Source: Deinococcus phoenicis
Lineage (GTDB): Bacteria; Deinococcota; Deinococci; Deinococcales; Deinococcaceae
Direction: 5' to 3'
DNA length: 64,000 bases
Assembly (NCBI RefSeq): GCF_000599865.1
Contig: NZ_JHAC01000044.1
Coordinates: 1 to 64,000 of the forward strand
The stretch's first letter is position 1, and every line of letters starts with the position of its first letter. The position numbers and the translations under genes were made by a program. This document shows, one piece after another, positions 47,155 to 55,455 of this stretch. The notes under the pieces were generated by a model that searched no databases, was not told the origin of the DNA, and saw only the letters and a program-made list of their open reading frames with translations.

Positions 47155-48460
47155 TGTAGGCCCGGATAATCTGGTCTGCCCGCGCCTTGGCGGCCCGCAA
47201 GGTGCCGGTCACGTCGGCCCCCTTCAGCACCCGGTCGATGGACGCGTGCAGCACGGCCCTGACCTCATAGAAACTGCCGAACAGGGCGCCGGAGGTCGCG
47301 GGTGTGGGCCGGGTCGCGCGGAACTGCTCGAACGCGGCGGCATGCGCGGTGCCGGGCTGCAACCACCCCTGCTGCCGCAGCAGCTTCACGCTGCTCGCCC
47401 GCAGCGGGTCGTAGCCACTCAGCCGGTGCCAGGCGGCCAGGTTGGCGGTGCCCGTCAGGTCCAGCGCGAAAGCCTGGGCGGCGGCAGCGGTCCGGGCGGG
47501 AATCTCACGCGGAATCCACAGGCTGCTGCCCCCCACCACCAGACCCTGCCGGGGGCTGCCCTGCGGGACCGGCATGACGCCCACGTCCACCTGAAAGCCG
47601 CCCTGCCGGCTGCCCGCGAGCACCTGACCGATCCGCGAAGACGAGGTCAGCAGGAACGCCACGTTCCCTTTCAGGAAAAGCTGGGTCGAGCCGGCGTTGT
47701 CCTCGGGCTTCCCGGGGTTCAGGTAATACCCGGCGGCGTTCATCTGCTGGAGCCAGCGCAGGGGCCGGGCGACCGCCTCGCTGTCCAGGTAGGCCTGCGT
47801 GGCCCGCTGCCGGCGGCCATTCTGCCCGTCCACCCAGAGCGCCCCCCCCTGGGCGGCCCACTGCTCGAAGTACCAGGCGTCGACCGGAAAGGTCAGGCAC
47901 CTGGCCGGCACCCGCGCCCGTTTCAGCGCGTCGCAGGTCCGGGTCAGTTCCTCCAGGGTCCGGGGCAACGGGGCGTCGCCGAGGCCGGCACGCCGCAACA
48001 GGGTGCGGTTGGCGTACAGCACCGGGGAGGACGTGTTGAAGGGGATGCCGTACAGCCGCCCGCCCACGGTGTAGTAGCGCAGGACGGCGGGCAGGTAATC
48101 CCCGAACTGCCGGGCCACCTGGGGCGGGAGCGGGCGGAACAGCATGCTGTCCACGGCCAGTTGCGTGCCCGCCTCCGAGATCTGCACCAGCGCGGGGGCC
48201 TTGCCTGTGCGCGCGGCGGTCGCCAGGGCCTGAAAGACCTGCGGGTAGCTCGTGTGGGCGACCGGAACGACCTGGATGTCCGGATGCGCGCGGTTGAAGG
48301 CGTCCGCCCGTTCCTGCATCCAGCGGGCACGCGGCGCGTCCGAGAAAATGTGCCAGAACTCCACCCGGACCGGCCCCGCGAGGCTGGCGCTTCCCAGGCA
48401 GGCCAGCGCCAGCGCCAGCCGCCACAGGACGACCACTCTGCGCCACAAGCTTGGAAACAT
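47141..48460 (-). CDS. Family 1 (UgpB-like) solute-binding protein in a sensor operon
   Basis: This 439-residue exported protein has a signal peptide (WRRVVVLWRLALALACLGSA) and then VRVEFWHIFSDAPRARWMQE, typical of UgpB-like glycerol-3-phosphate binding proteins. The SBP_bac_1 core has QLFLKGNVAFLLTSSSRIGQ and a YDPLR segment. No permease gene follows; instead it precedes a histidine kinase and response regulator, with 14-base overlap into the kinase. A role as extracytoplasmic co-sensor is therefore likely, as in HptA or PgtC systems. Start ATG 48460. Confidence 0.88.
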   Translation of the reverse strand: MFPSLWRRVVVLWRLALALACLGSASLAGPVRVEFWHIFSDAPRARWMQERADAFNRAHPDIQVVPVAHTSYPQVFQALATAARTGKAPALVQISEAGTQLAVDSMLFRPLPPQVARQFGDYLPAVLRYYTVGGRLYGIPFNTSSPVLYANRTLLRRAGLGDAPLPRTLEELTRTCDALKRARVPARCLTFPVDAWYFEQWAAQGGALWVDGQNGRRQRATQAYLDSEAVARPLRWLQQMNAAGYYLNPGKPEDNAGSTQLFLKGNVAFLLTSSSRIGQVLAGSRQGGFQVDVGVMPVPQGSPRQGLVVGGSSLWIPREIPARTAAAAQAFALDLTGTANLAAWHRLSGYDPLRASSVKLLRQQGWLQPGTAHAAAFEQFRATRPTPATSGALFGSFYEVRAVLHASIDRVLKGADVTGTLRAAKARADQIIRAYNARF

Positions 48461-48647
48461 GCTGCCCCACAGTGTAGAGCGCCCGTCCGGGGGCGGCGGA
48501 CCCCGGCACATGAACTCTATGAACCAAAGCTTGAGCGGGCCAGCCTGGGGCCGCAGACTTTGAAGGCAACACCACAATCCGTTTCGCTGGCCGACCTCAC
48601 GGCGGCCAGTCCAGCGCCCGTCCCCTTTCTGTTCAGGAGGTTTTGCT
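48461..48647. promoter_or_regulatory. Divergent promoter region, sensor operon and importer
   Basis: This 187-base gap between the divergent binding-protein and importer genes should hold both promoters and the target of the response regulator. It contains CTATGAACC near 48515 and AGGAGG at 48634-48639 before the plus-strand ATG. No convincing palindrome or consensus promoter was found. Confidence 0.45.
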
Positions 48648-49655
48648 ATGAAACGTCTGCTCACGCTCGCGCTGTTCTCGGCGGCCACGGCTTCGGCCCA
48701 GGGAGCCGTGACCTTTATCTGCGGCGCACAGGCCGACTGGTGCCAGGTGGTCGCCAACGCCTACAAGAAGGAGACGGGCCAGGAAGCCAAGTTCCTGCGG
48801 CTGTCCGCCGGCGAGTCGCTGGCCCGCTTGCGCGCCGAGAAGGCCAATCCCGGCTTCGACGTGCTGTTCGGCGGCACCGGCGACGTTCACGAGACGGGCA
48901 CCAGGGAAAAGCTCCTGACCTTTTACAAACCCAGGGCCTGGAACGACCTGTATCCCGAACTCCGCCAGCAGGTGAAGAACGCCTATATCCCGCTGTACAC
49001 CGGGGCGCTGGGCTTCGCGGTCAATGACACGGTTCTCAAGCGGCGGAACCTGCCGGCGCCCCAGGACTGGACCGACCTGGGCGACCCCCGCTACAAGGGC
49101 CTGATCGCCATGCCGAACCCCAACACCTCCGGCACGGCCTACACCATGATCACCACCCTGATCCAGATCTACGGCGAGGACAGGGCCTTCGACCTGCTGA
49201 AGAAGATCCACAACAACGTTCCCCGCAACGGCTACACCCGCCCCGGCTCGGGCGCGGCATTCCTGGCGGCCCGTGGTGAGGTGGCCGTGGGCGTGACCTT
49301 CATGCACGACGCGGTGGCGCAGAACGTCCGGGGCTTCCCGGTGCGGGCCGCCGCGCCCAGAAGCGGCACCGGCACCGAGATCGGCGGCGTGAGCCTGGTG
49401 ACGGGCGGCCCCAACCCCGAAGGCGGCAAGAAGTTCATCGACTTCGTGTTGCGGCCCGACATTCAGAAGCTCGCCGCCACGGTGGAGTCCTTCCAGATCC
49501 CGTCGAACAGCAAGACGCCCGTGCCCGCCGCCGCCCCCAACCTCGACAAGATCAAGCTGATCGACTACGACTTCGCGAAGTGGGGCGAGACGGCCACGCG
49601 GAACCGCATCATCTCCCGCTGGACGAAGGAGGTCTTCCCATTGCCACGTCGCTGA
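48648..49655 (+). CDS. AfuA/FbpA-family solute-binding protein
   Basis: This 335-residue protein has a signal peptide (KRLLTLALFSAATASAQG) and an AfuA-like core: ETGQEAKFLRLSAGESLARL, GFDVLFGGTGDVHE, MPNPNTSGTAYTMI, PRNGYTRPGSGAA. This family binds ferric iron or, as in Actinobacillus AfuA, sugar phosphates. The adjoining sensor operon with a UgpB-like protein favours a phosphorylated organic ligand over iron. AGGAGG precedes the ATG. Confidence 0.9.
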   Translation: MKRLLTLALFSAATASAQGAVTFICGAQADWCQVVANAYKKETGQEAKFLRLSAGESLARLRAEKANPGFDVLFGGTGDVHETGTREKLLTFYKPRAWNDLYPELRQQVKNAYIPLYTGALGFAVNDTVLKRRNLPAPQDWTDLGDPRYKGLIAMPNPNTSGTAYTMITTLIQIYGEDRAFDLLKKIHNNVPRNGYTRPGSGAAFLAARGEVAVGVTFMHDAVAQNVRGFPVRAAAPRSGTGTEIGGVSLVTGGPNPEGGKKFIDFVLRPDIQKLAATVESFQIPSNSKTPVPAAAPNLDKIKLIDYDFAKWGETATRNRIISRWTKEVFPLPRR

Positions 49656-52003
49656 ATCCCCCGCTGGGCCGCCTGACCCGGCCGCGCGCCCTTCAGCTCG
49701 CGTTGCTGGTCTGGCCGGTGCTGGGGCTGCTCGCCTTCGCGTTCCTGCCCTGGCAGCGCAGCGGGCGCGCCTTCCTGGCCGGGGGCGACACGGCGCTGGA
49801 ACTGCTGCCCGCCGCGCCCTGGCTGTGGGTGCCGCTGCTGGCCCTGGTGGCCTCGCTGGCCGCCGGCTTCCTGAATCGCGCCGTCCGGGCCTGGCCCGCG
49901 CTGGTGGTGGGCCTGGCGGGCTTCTTGGTCACGGCCTCTTTCATCGTCTTCCGGAATCAGCCGGTGGACCTGGGGGCGCTGGTTACGGCGCTGTCACTGC
50001 TGTCGCTCACCGGGATGGCCCTCTCGGACACGGGCATCATCAAGGCCGACCGCTTCATCGCGGGCGCGACCCTGTGGGTGGGCCTGTTCCTGATCCTGTT
50101 CGTGATGTTCCCGCTCGTCAAGGTGCTGCGGACGGCCTTCGGTGAGACGGGTTTCAGCCTGGAAGCCTTCCGGTCGGTGCTCGGTTCGCCCGCCTTCTTC
50201 GTCCTCGAAAACGACACCACGCCGCGCAGTGAGGGGACGCTGGCCCTGATCTGGACCGCCGTGGGGGCGTTGGGCGGTCTGGCCCTCTCGCTGTGGCGGC
50301 GCCGTCCCGCGCTCGCCGTGCTGCGGAACACGCTGCTGGCTGCCCTGGGTGCCGGCGTGCTGGCCAGCTTGCTGCTGGGTTTCGGGGCACTGCGGAATAG
50401 CCTGCTGCTCTCGGTGAGTGTGGCCGCCGCCTCGACCGCGCTCGCGTTCGCCTTCGCGCTGCTGGGGGCTCGCAGCCGGGCACCCTTCGGTCCCTACCTG
50501 TTCCTGCCGCTGGCGCTGGCCGGGTACGCCGTCGGTTCACTGGCGTCCAGCACACCGACGACGGCGGCTTACGGCCTGCTGTTCAAGGGGCTGGGCGTCC
50601 TGCTGGGCCTCGCGCTGGCGGGGTGGTTGACCCGGCGGCGGGTCACGGCGGCGCGGCTGCTGGGGGTCTTCTCGCTGCTGCCCATCATCACGCCGCCCTT
50701 CGTGATCGGCTTCGCGCTGATCTTCCTGCTGGGCCGCCAGGGGCTGATTACCCACAGTATCCTGGGCCTGGACACCGACGCGCTGCTGGGGCCGCTGGGT
50801 GTGGGCATCGCGCAGACGCTGGCCTTCACGCCCATCGCGTACCTGGTGCTGGTCGGCGTGGTGCAGAGCCTGAACGGCACGCTGGAAGAAGCCGCCGTGA
50901 CCCTCGGCGCCAACCGCTGGCACGTGCTGAAAACGGTGATCTGGCCGCTGGTCCGGCCCGGCCTGGCAAACGCCTTCTTGCTGACCGTGATCGAGAGCCT
51001 CGCGGACTTCGGGAACCCCTTCATCATGGGCGGGTCGTTCCTGGCCACCGAGGTGTATTTCGCGGTCGAGTTCAACCCCAACGAGGCGTCGGTGTACGGC
51101 ACGGTCCTGCTGGCCCTCAGCATCACGGCGTTTCTGGTGCAGCAGGCCTGGGTGGGCCGCACCAACTTCACAACCGTGACGGGCAAGCCCACCCAGGGCG
51201 GCGTGACGCCGCTGCCTCCCGCGCTGGAACGCTCCCTGCTCGTGCTGTTCACGCTCTGGGTGCTGCTGGTCGGCGCGGTGTACGGAAGCATGCTGTTCGG
51301 CGCCCTGGTGAAACTGTGGGGCTTCAACAACACCTTCACCGTGGAACACCTCCTCAACCTGTCCTCCGGCTCGATGGCGGTGTTCCTGAATACCCTCAAG
51401 ATCGCCGCGATCAGCAGCGTGCCGGTGCTGCTCCTCAGCGTGGTGATCGCCTTTCTGATCACGCGGCAGAAGTTCTTCGGGCGGGGCTTCATCGAACTCG
51501 GCTCGCTGCTCTCCTTCGCGGTTCCGGGCACGGTCATCGGCATCGGCTACGTGATGGCGCTCAACAGCGGCTTCGCGTACCTGACCGGCACCATGATCAT
51601 CCTGGTGATCGCCTTCGTCTTCCGCAACATGCCCGTCGGCATCCGCTCGGCCGTCGCCAACCTGCGGCAGATCGACCCGGCCCTGGAGGAGGCCAGCACC
51701 ACCCTGCGCGCCAGCAGCGTGACCACCCTGCTGCGCGTGGTGATGCCGCTGATCCGCCCGGCGCTGGTGTCGGCCCTGATCTTCGCCTTCGTGCGCGCCA
51801 TGACGGCCATCTCGCAGATCATCTTCCTGATCTCCCCGGATCACAAGGTCGTGACCAGCGAGATTCTCAGCATGGTGGAACGCGGGCAGCTCGGGGACGC
51901 CGCCGCCCTCTCCGCCCTGCTGGTCTTCACGCTCGCCGCCGTGATCGCCCTGACGAACCTGCTCGTCAGCCGCCTGGGTACGCCCGTCAAGGTGACCTCA
52001 TGA
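49640..52003 (+). CDS. Fused ABC permease, FbpB/AfuB type
   Basis: This is a protein of about 787 residues with two permease domains in one chain. The EAA-like loops are EEAAVTLGANRWHVLKTVIW (first half) and EEASTTLRASSVTTLLRVVM (second half), and there are many hydrophobic helices. The likely start is ATT at 49640: AAGGAGG (49626-49632) ends 7 bases before it, no ATG, GTG or TTG lies in frame nearby, and the first helix begins soon after. The only in-frame ATG (49580) would overlap the previous gene by 76 bases. The end overlaps the ATPase start (ATGA). Confidence 0.88.
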   Translation: MATSLNPPLGRLTRPRALQLALLVWPVLGLLAFAFLPWQRSGRAFLAGGDTALELLPAAPWLWVPLLALVASLAAGFLNRAVRAWPALVVGLAGFLVTASFIVFRNQPVDLGALVTALSLLSLTGMALSDTGIIKADRFIAGATLWVGLFLILFVMFPLVKVLRTAFGETGFSLEAFRSVLGSPAFFVLENDTTPRSEGTLALIWTAVGALGGLALSLWRRRPALAVLRNTLLAALGAGVLASLLLGFGALRNSLLLSVSVAAASTALAFAFALLGARSRAPFGPYLFLPLALAGYAVGSLASSTPTTAAYGLLFKGLGVLLGLALAGWLTRRRVTAARLLGVFSLLPIITPPFVIGFALIFLLGRQGLITHSILGLDTDALLGPLGVGIAQTLAFTPIAYLVLVGVVQSLNGTLEEAAVTLGANRWHVLKTVIWPLVRPGLANAFLLTVIESLADFGNPFIMGGSFLATEVYFAVEFNPNEASVYGTVLLALSITAFLVQQAWVGRTNFTTVTGKPTQGGVTPLPPALERSLLVLFTLWVLLVGAVYGSMLFGALVKLWGFNNTFTVEHLLNLSSGSMAVFLNTLKIAAISSVPVLLLSVVIAFLITRQKFFGRGFIELGSLLSFAVPGTVIGIGYVMALNSGFAYLTGTMIILVIAFVFRNMPVGIRSAVANLRQIDPALEEASTTLRASSVTTLLRVVMPLIRPALVSALIFAFVRAMTAISQIIFLISPDHKVVTSEILSMVERGQLGDAAALSALLVFTLAAVIALTNLLVSRLGTPVKVTS

Positions 52004-53067
52004 CCACGCTTCCCGCACCCCGCCCGACCGCCCGCTTTCAGGCCAGCCAGGCCGCCCCCGTCCGGCTGGAAGGCATCACCAAACGCTTCGGCAGGAACAC
52101 CGTCGTGAACCGCGTGAGCCTCGATATCCAGCCCGGAACGCTGGTTACCCTGCTGGGTCCCAGCGGCTGCGGGAAAACCACCATCCTGCGGATGATCGCC
52201 GGGCTGGAAACCATCACGGAAGGCCAGCTCTCCATCGACGGGGAGGACGTGACCCAGCTCTCGGCGGCCCAGCGGGACGTGACGATGGTGTTCCAGAGTT
52301 ACGCCCTCTTCCCGCACCTGAGCGTGCTGGAAAACGTCGCGTATGGCCTGCGCGTCGGCCGCCACCCCCAGCCCCTCACGGCGGCGGAAGAAGCCCTGGC
52401 CCTGGTCGGCCTCGGCGGGTACGGGGGCCGCGCGCCTTCCCAGCTTTCGGGCGGGCAGCAACAGCGCGTCGCCCTGGCCCGCGCGCTGGTCATGAAGCCC
52501 AAGGTGCTGCTGTTCGACGAACCCCTCAGCAACCTGGACGCCAAGCTGCGCCGCAAGATGCGCAACGAGATTCGCGCGATCCAGCAGGACCTCGGCATCA
52601 CCGCCGTATACGTCACGCACGATCAGGCCGAGGCGCTCGCGATCTCGGACGTGGTCGTGGTGATGAGTGCGGGGAACATCGAGCAGGTCGGGAGTCCCGA
52701 AGACCTCTACCGCCGGCCCGCCAACGCCTTTGTGGCCGACTTTATCGGGGAAGCCAACCTGCTCCAGGCCACCTACGACGGCCAGCAATTGGCGTTCGGG
52801 AGCGTCACCCTGCCTTACACCCAGCCGGGCGCGCCCACCGGAAACGTGCGCGTGCTGGTCCGCCCGGAGGCCATCGCCTTCAGCCACACCGGGCTGGCTG
52901 GCCGCGTCACGTCCGGTGCCTATCTGGGGGCCACCACCGAATACACCATCGACACACCGGCCGGTGAGGTGCTGATCGCCCCGCCTTCCGAGGCGACGGT
53001 GCTGCCGAACGGGACCGACGTTCGCCTGTCCTTCCGCAGTAACGGTCTGTACATCCTGCCCGCCTGA
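52000..53067 (+). CDS. ABC transporter ATPase, FbpC/PotA type
   Basis: This 355-residue ATPase has Walker [10 protein letters not shown]-loop [10 protein letters not shown], signature [15 protein letters not shown], Walker [13 protein letters not shown] and switch THDQ. A C-terminal TOBE-like regulatory domain ([12 protein letters not shown]) ends LPA. It overlaps the permease stop by 4 bases and completes the importer. It may be shared with other transporters in the cell that lack an ATPase gene. Confidence 0.95.
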   Translation: MTTLPAPRPTARFQASQAAPVRLEGITKRFGRNTVVNRVSLDIQPGTLVTLLGPSGCGKTTILRMIAGLETITEGQLSIDGEDVTQLSAAQRDVTMVFQSYALFPHLSVLENVAYGLRVGRHPQPLTAAEEALALVGLGGYGGRAPSQLSGGQQQRVALARALVMKPKVLLFDEPLSNLDAKLRRKMRNEIRAIQQDLGITAVYVTHDQAEALAISDVVVVMSAGNIEQVGSPEDLYRRPANAFVADFIGEANLLQATYDGQQLAFGSVTLPYTQPGAPTGNVRVLVRPEAIAFSHTGLAGRVTSGAYLGATTEYTIDTPAGEVLIAPPSEATVLPNGTDVRLSFRSNGLYILPA

Positions 53068-53092
53068 CCCACCCCCCTCCCAAGGAGACCCC

Positions 53093-53650
53093 ATGCGCCA
53101 CCTGTTCCTGTCCACCGCCCTGCTGCTCTCCAGCGCCACCGCGCAGGTCACCATCTTCAGCATCCCCGCGCTGCCGCCGGGTATGACGGCCCCCAGCCAG
53201 CCGCCCGCCCAGAGCAACCCGGCCACCCCGGCCGGTCCCGTCCAGAAGGTCGAGATTCAGGAGGTGGAGGTGACCTCGCCGGTCAGCACGGGCACGTCCC
53301 CCACGGTGGCCAGCGAGGACGTGGGTGAAGTCTCCATTCCCCTGCGGGCCACCGACAAGGACGGTCGGCCGGTCGCGGGCGTCTCCATCGACTGGGAAGT
53401 CAAGAACACGGGCAAGGCCCCGGTGTACGTCATTTCCAGCCAGAGTGGCGGGGCCGAACAGCTCCTGGGGACCACCATCGCGCCGGGCGAGACCTGGAAG
53501 GGGACCACGACCACCGGCCCGGACGGCATCACGGCCCTGCTGCTGAACGCGGCGGCCAGCACTGCGGCGGCCCTCAAGGTCACCGGGCCGACTGGGGAAG
53601 TCAAGAACCTGCGTGAGGCCGCCCAGACCATCGACTGGATCGGGGAGTAA
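53093..53650 (+). CDS. Exported hypothetical protein
   Basis: This 185-residue protein has a signal peptide (RHLFLSTALLLSSATAQ) and a Pro/Thr/Ser-rich linker. A beta-rich domain (GEVSIPLRATDKDGRPVAGV, WEVKNTGKAPVYVIS) resembles Ig-like or DUF4352 surface domains. It lies 25 bases after the ATPase with AGGAGA upstream, so it is probably the last gene of the importer operon. No family recognised. Confidence 0.75.
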   Translation: MRHLFLSTALLLSSATAQVTIFSIPALPPGMTAPSQPPAQSNPATPAGPVQKVEIQEVEVTSPVSTGTSPTVASEDVGEVSIPLRATDKDGRPVAGVSIDWEVKNTGKAPVYVISSQSGGAEQLLGTTIAPGETWKGTTTTGPDGITALLLNAAASTAAALKVTGPTGEVKNLREAAQTIDWIGE

Positions 53651-54033
53651 GGCCGTCTTCCCGGGAGTCCCGCGCGGCCAGGAAGGGCGGCGCGGGGCTT
53701 GTCTGTGAACGTCCCACACGGCGTTCGGGGAAGGCACCTTGCGGCTTGCCAATCAGCACGAGGGATACCGGTTCGAGGACCTGACCGGCGATTTCGTTTG
53801 TGCCAACGAACTCAGGCCGGAAGCGGGCAGGACCTCCACCCTCATCCCGGCGGACTTCCTGATGCCGCCTAAAAACCAGCGGCGGTTTGAACCTCTCCGC
53901 CCACGTGTTTTGCTCACCGGCTGACCCGCCGCGTGGCCTCCGTGGAGGAACTGCAAAAGAGCGGTAGCCCTCCGCCAGCCCTGTGCTGTGCGGGGCCAGG
54001 CAGTCTTGCGGAAAAATGATCTGTATATTACTA
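53651..54033. other. Gene-poor stretch upstream of the SWIM operon
   Basis: No supported gene. One 61-codon plus-strand frame from 53739 (LANQHEGYRFEDLTGDFVCA...) has no ribosome-binding site or recognised family. The last 30 bases become AT-rich towards the next promoter. Confidence 0.45.
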
Positions 54034-54050
54034 TTACGTCATAAGCGTAA
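54034..54050. promoter_or_regulatory. RDRM-like palindrome in the SWIM operon promoter
   Basis: TTACGTCATAAGCGTAA matches 12 of 17 positions of the published Deinococcus radiation/desiccation response motif TTATGTCATTGACATAA. The two outer differences (T to C left, A to G right) keep the palindrome: ATTACG/CGTAAT is a perfect 6-bp arm pair. It lies in an AT-rich stretch with TATATT just upstream and 19 bases before the start codon. DdrO binding is hypothetical. Confidence 0.5.
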
Positions 54051-54069
54051 TTTAAAAGGAGCTTACGTA

Positions 54070-55455
54070 TTGTCCCCGATCCTCGACCAACTGACCGCAG
54101 ACATCGCGCTGGCCCTCGCACCTGACAGCAGCAGCGCCAAAGCCGCCCAGAAGCTCGCCCGCCCGTCCGGATGGCCCACGCTGGCCCGCGACGGCGACGT
54201 GCTGTGGGGCGAATGCCAGGGCAGTGGCGCGCACCCCTACCTGGTGGGTGTGGATGCCCGCAGCGCCGAGATCGCCAGCAAATGTAGCTGTCCCAGCCGC
54301 AAATTTCCCTGCAAGCACGCGCTGGGGCTGCTGCTCCTGCATGCCGCACGGGTGGGGGAGTGGCAGGCTTCCTCTCCGCCCCCCGACCTCGCCAGGTGGC
54401 TGGGGGGCCGCGTGGCCCGCGCCGAGAAGGCCGCGCAGCCCCCCGATGACCAACCTGCCGACCCTACCGCACAGGCCAAGGCTCAGGCCAAAGCCCAGGC
54501 CGCCCGCGACCGCAAGCGTTCGGCGGGGCTGGAGGACCTCGAAGTATGGCTGAGTGACCTCGTGCGCGAGGGGCTTCAGGCCGCCCGTGCCCGCCCCTAC
54601 GGCGACTGGGACCGGCAGGCGGCGCGGCTGGTCGATGCCCAGCTGGCGGGCGCGGCGCGGCAGGTCCGGCAGCTTCCGGAGTTGCTGCACGAGGGCCGTG
54701 CCGACCCTGGGGGCGAAGCTCTCACCGCCCACCTGGGACAGCTGTGGCTGCTCACGCAAGGCTGGCGCGTGCGGGACACCCTGGGCGCAGCTGAGCGTGC
54801 CGACCTCCTGACGGCGCTGGGCGCACCGCTTGACCGTGCCAGCCTGCCCCCGGCCGCGCCGCAGGTCTGGCAGGCCCTCGGCTCGGTGCAGGAGGAGGAG
54901 GGGAAACTGAACGTGCGCCGCACCTGGCTGCTGGGGGAAGGCCAGCCCGGCGAGGAACCCCGGCTGGCCCTGCTGCTCGACTTCGCCCCGGCGGGACAGG
55001 CGCTGCCCCTGCCCCTGGCCCCGCAGCAGCCCTTCACGGCGGCCGTGGCCTACGCGCCCTCGGCCCACGCCCAGCGGGCCATCCTGCAGGGAGAAGCGGC
55101 GGTGGCGGCCACCCCACTGCCCCTCCCCGGCGGAACACTGGCAGAATTGCAGGAGCGGTACGCGGCGGCGCTGGCCCTGAACCCCTGGCTGGAGCGCATC
55201 GGCGCCTTTGTCGGCCCGGCGTACCTCCATCTCGACCCGCCGCAGCTTTGCGACGCCGAAGGCCACGCCGTTCCCCTGAGTGCGCGGGTGGAGCAGGCCG
55301 ACCTCTGGGTCATGCTGGCACAGGCGGAAACGCAGATGCGGACCTATTTCGGTGAATGGGACGGCGTGACCTTCCTGCCGATAGGGGCCGTCTCCACGGA
55401 AGTGGGCCGGCCGGGGGCCGCCGGAACCCTGCACGAACCTGGAGTGCCCGCATGA
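54070..55455 (+). CDS. SWIM zinc-finger protein (YehQ-like)
   Basis: This 461-residue protein has the SWIM metal motif CxCx6CxH at C72, C74, C81, H83 (KCSCPSRKFPCKHALG). An Ala/Lys linker (about 140-165) and a long helical C-terminal region follow. TTG 54070 is the start: AAGGAG lies 8 bases upstream and conserved sequence begins there; the upstream ATG at 53983 would run through the promoter. It overlaps the next gene by 4 bases and leads a five-gene set like E. coli yehLMPQ. Role unknown; SWIM domains bind DNA or proteins. Confidence 0.85.
   Translation: MSPILDQLTADIALALAPDSSSAKAAQKLARPSGWPTLARDGDVLWGECQGSGAHPYLVGVDARSAEIASKCSCPSRKFPCKHALGLLLLHAARVGEWQASSPPPDLARWLGGRVARAEKAAQPPDDQPADPTAQAKAQAKAQAARDRKRSAGLEDLEVWLSDLVREGLQAARARPYGDWDRQAARLVDAQLAGAARQVRQLPELLHEGRADPGGEALTAHLGQLWLLTQGWRVRDTLGAAERADLLTALGAPLDRASLPPAAPQVWQALGSVQEEEGKLNVRRTWLLGEGQPGEEPRLALLLDFAPAGQALPLPLAPQQPFTAAVAYAPSAHAQRAILQGEAAVAATPLPLPGGTLAELQERYAAALALNPWLERIGAFVGPAYLHLDPPQLCDAEGHAVPLSARVEQADLWVMLAQAETQMRTYFGEWDGVTFLPIGAVSTEVGRPGAAGTLHEPGVPA

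Noticed and set aside
49641..49643. TTG as start of the fused permease
   Set aside because: It is one base out of frame with the permease reading frame.
53739..53924. 61-codon frame LANQHEGYRFEDLTGDFVCA...
   Set aside because: No ribosome-binding site, start codon not convincing, no recognised family.
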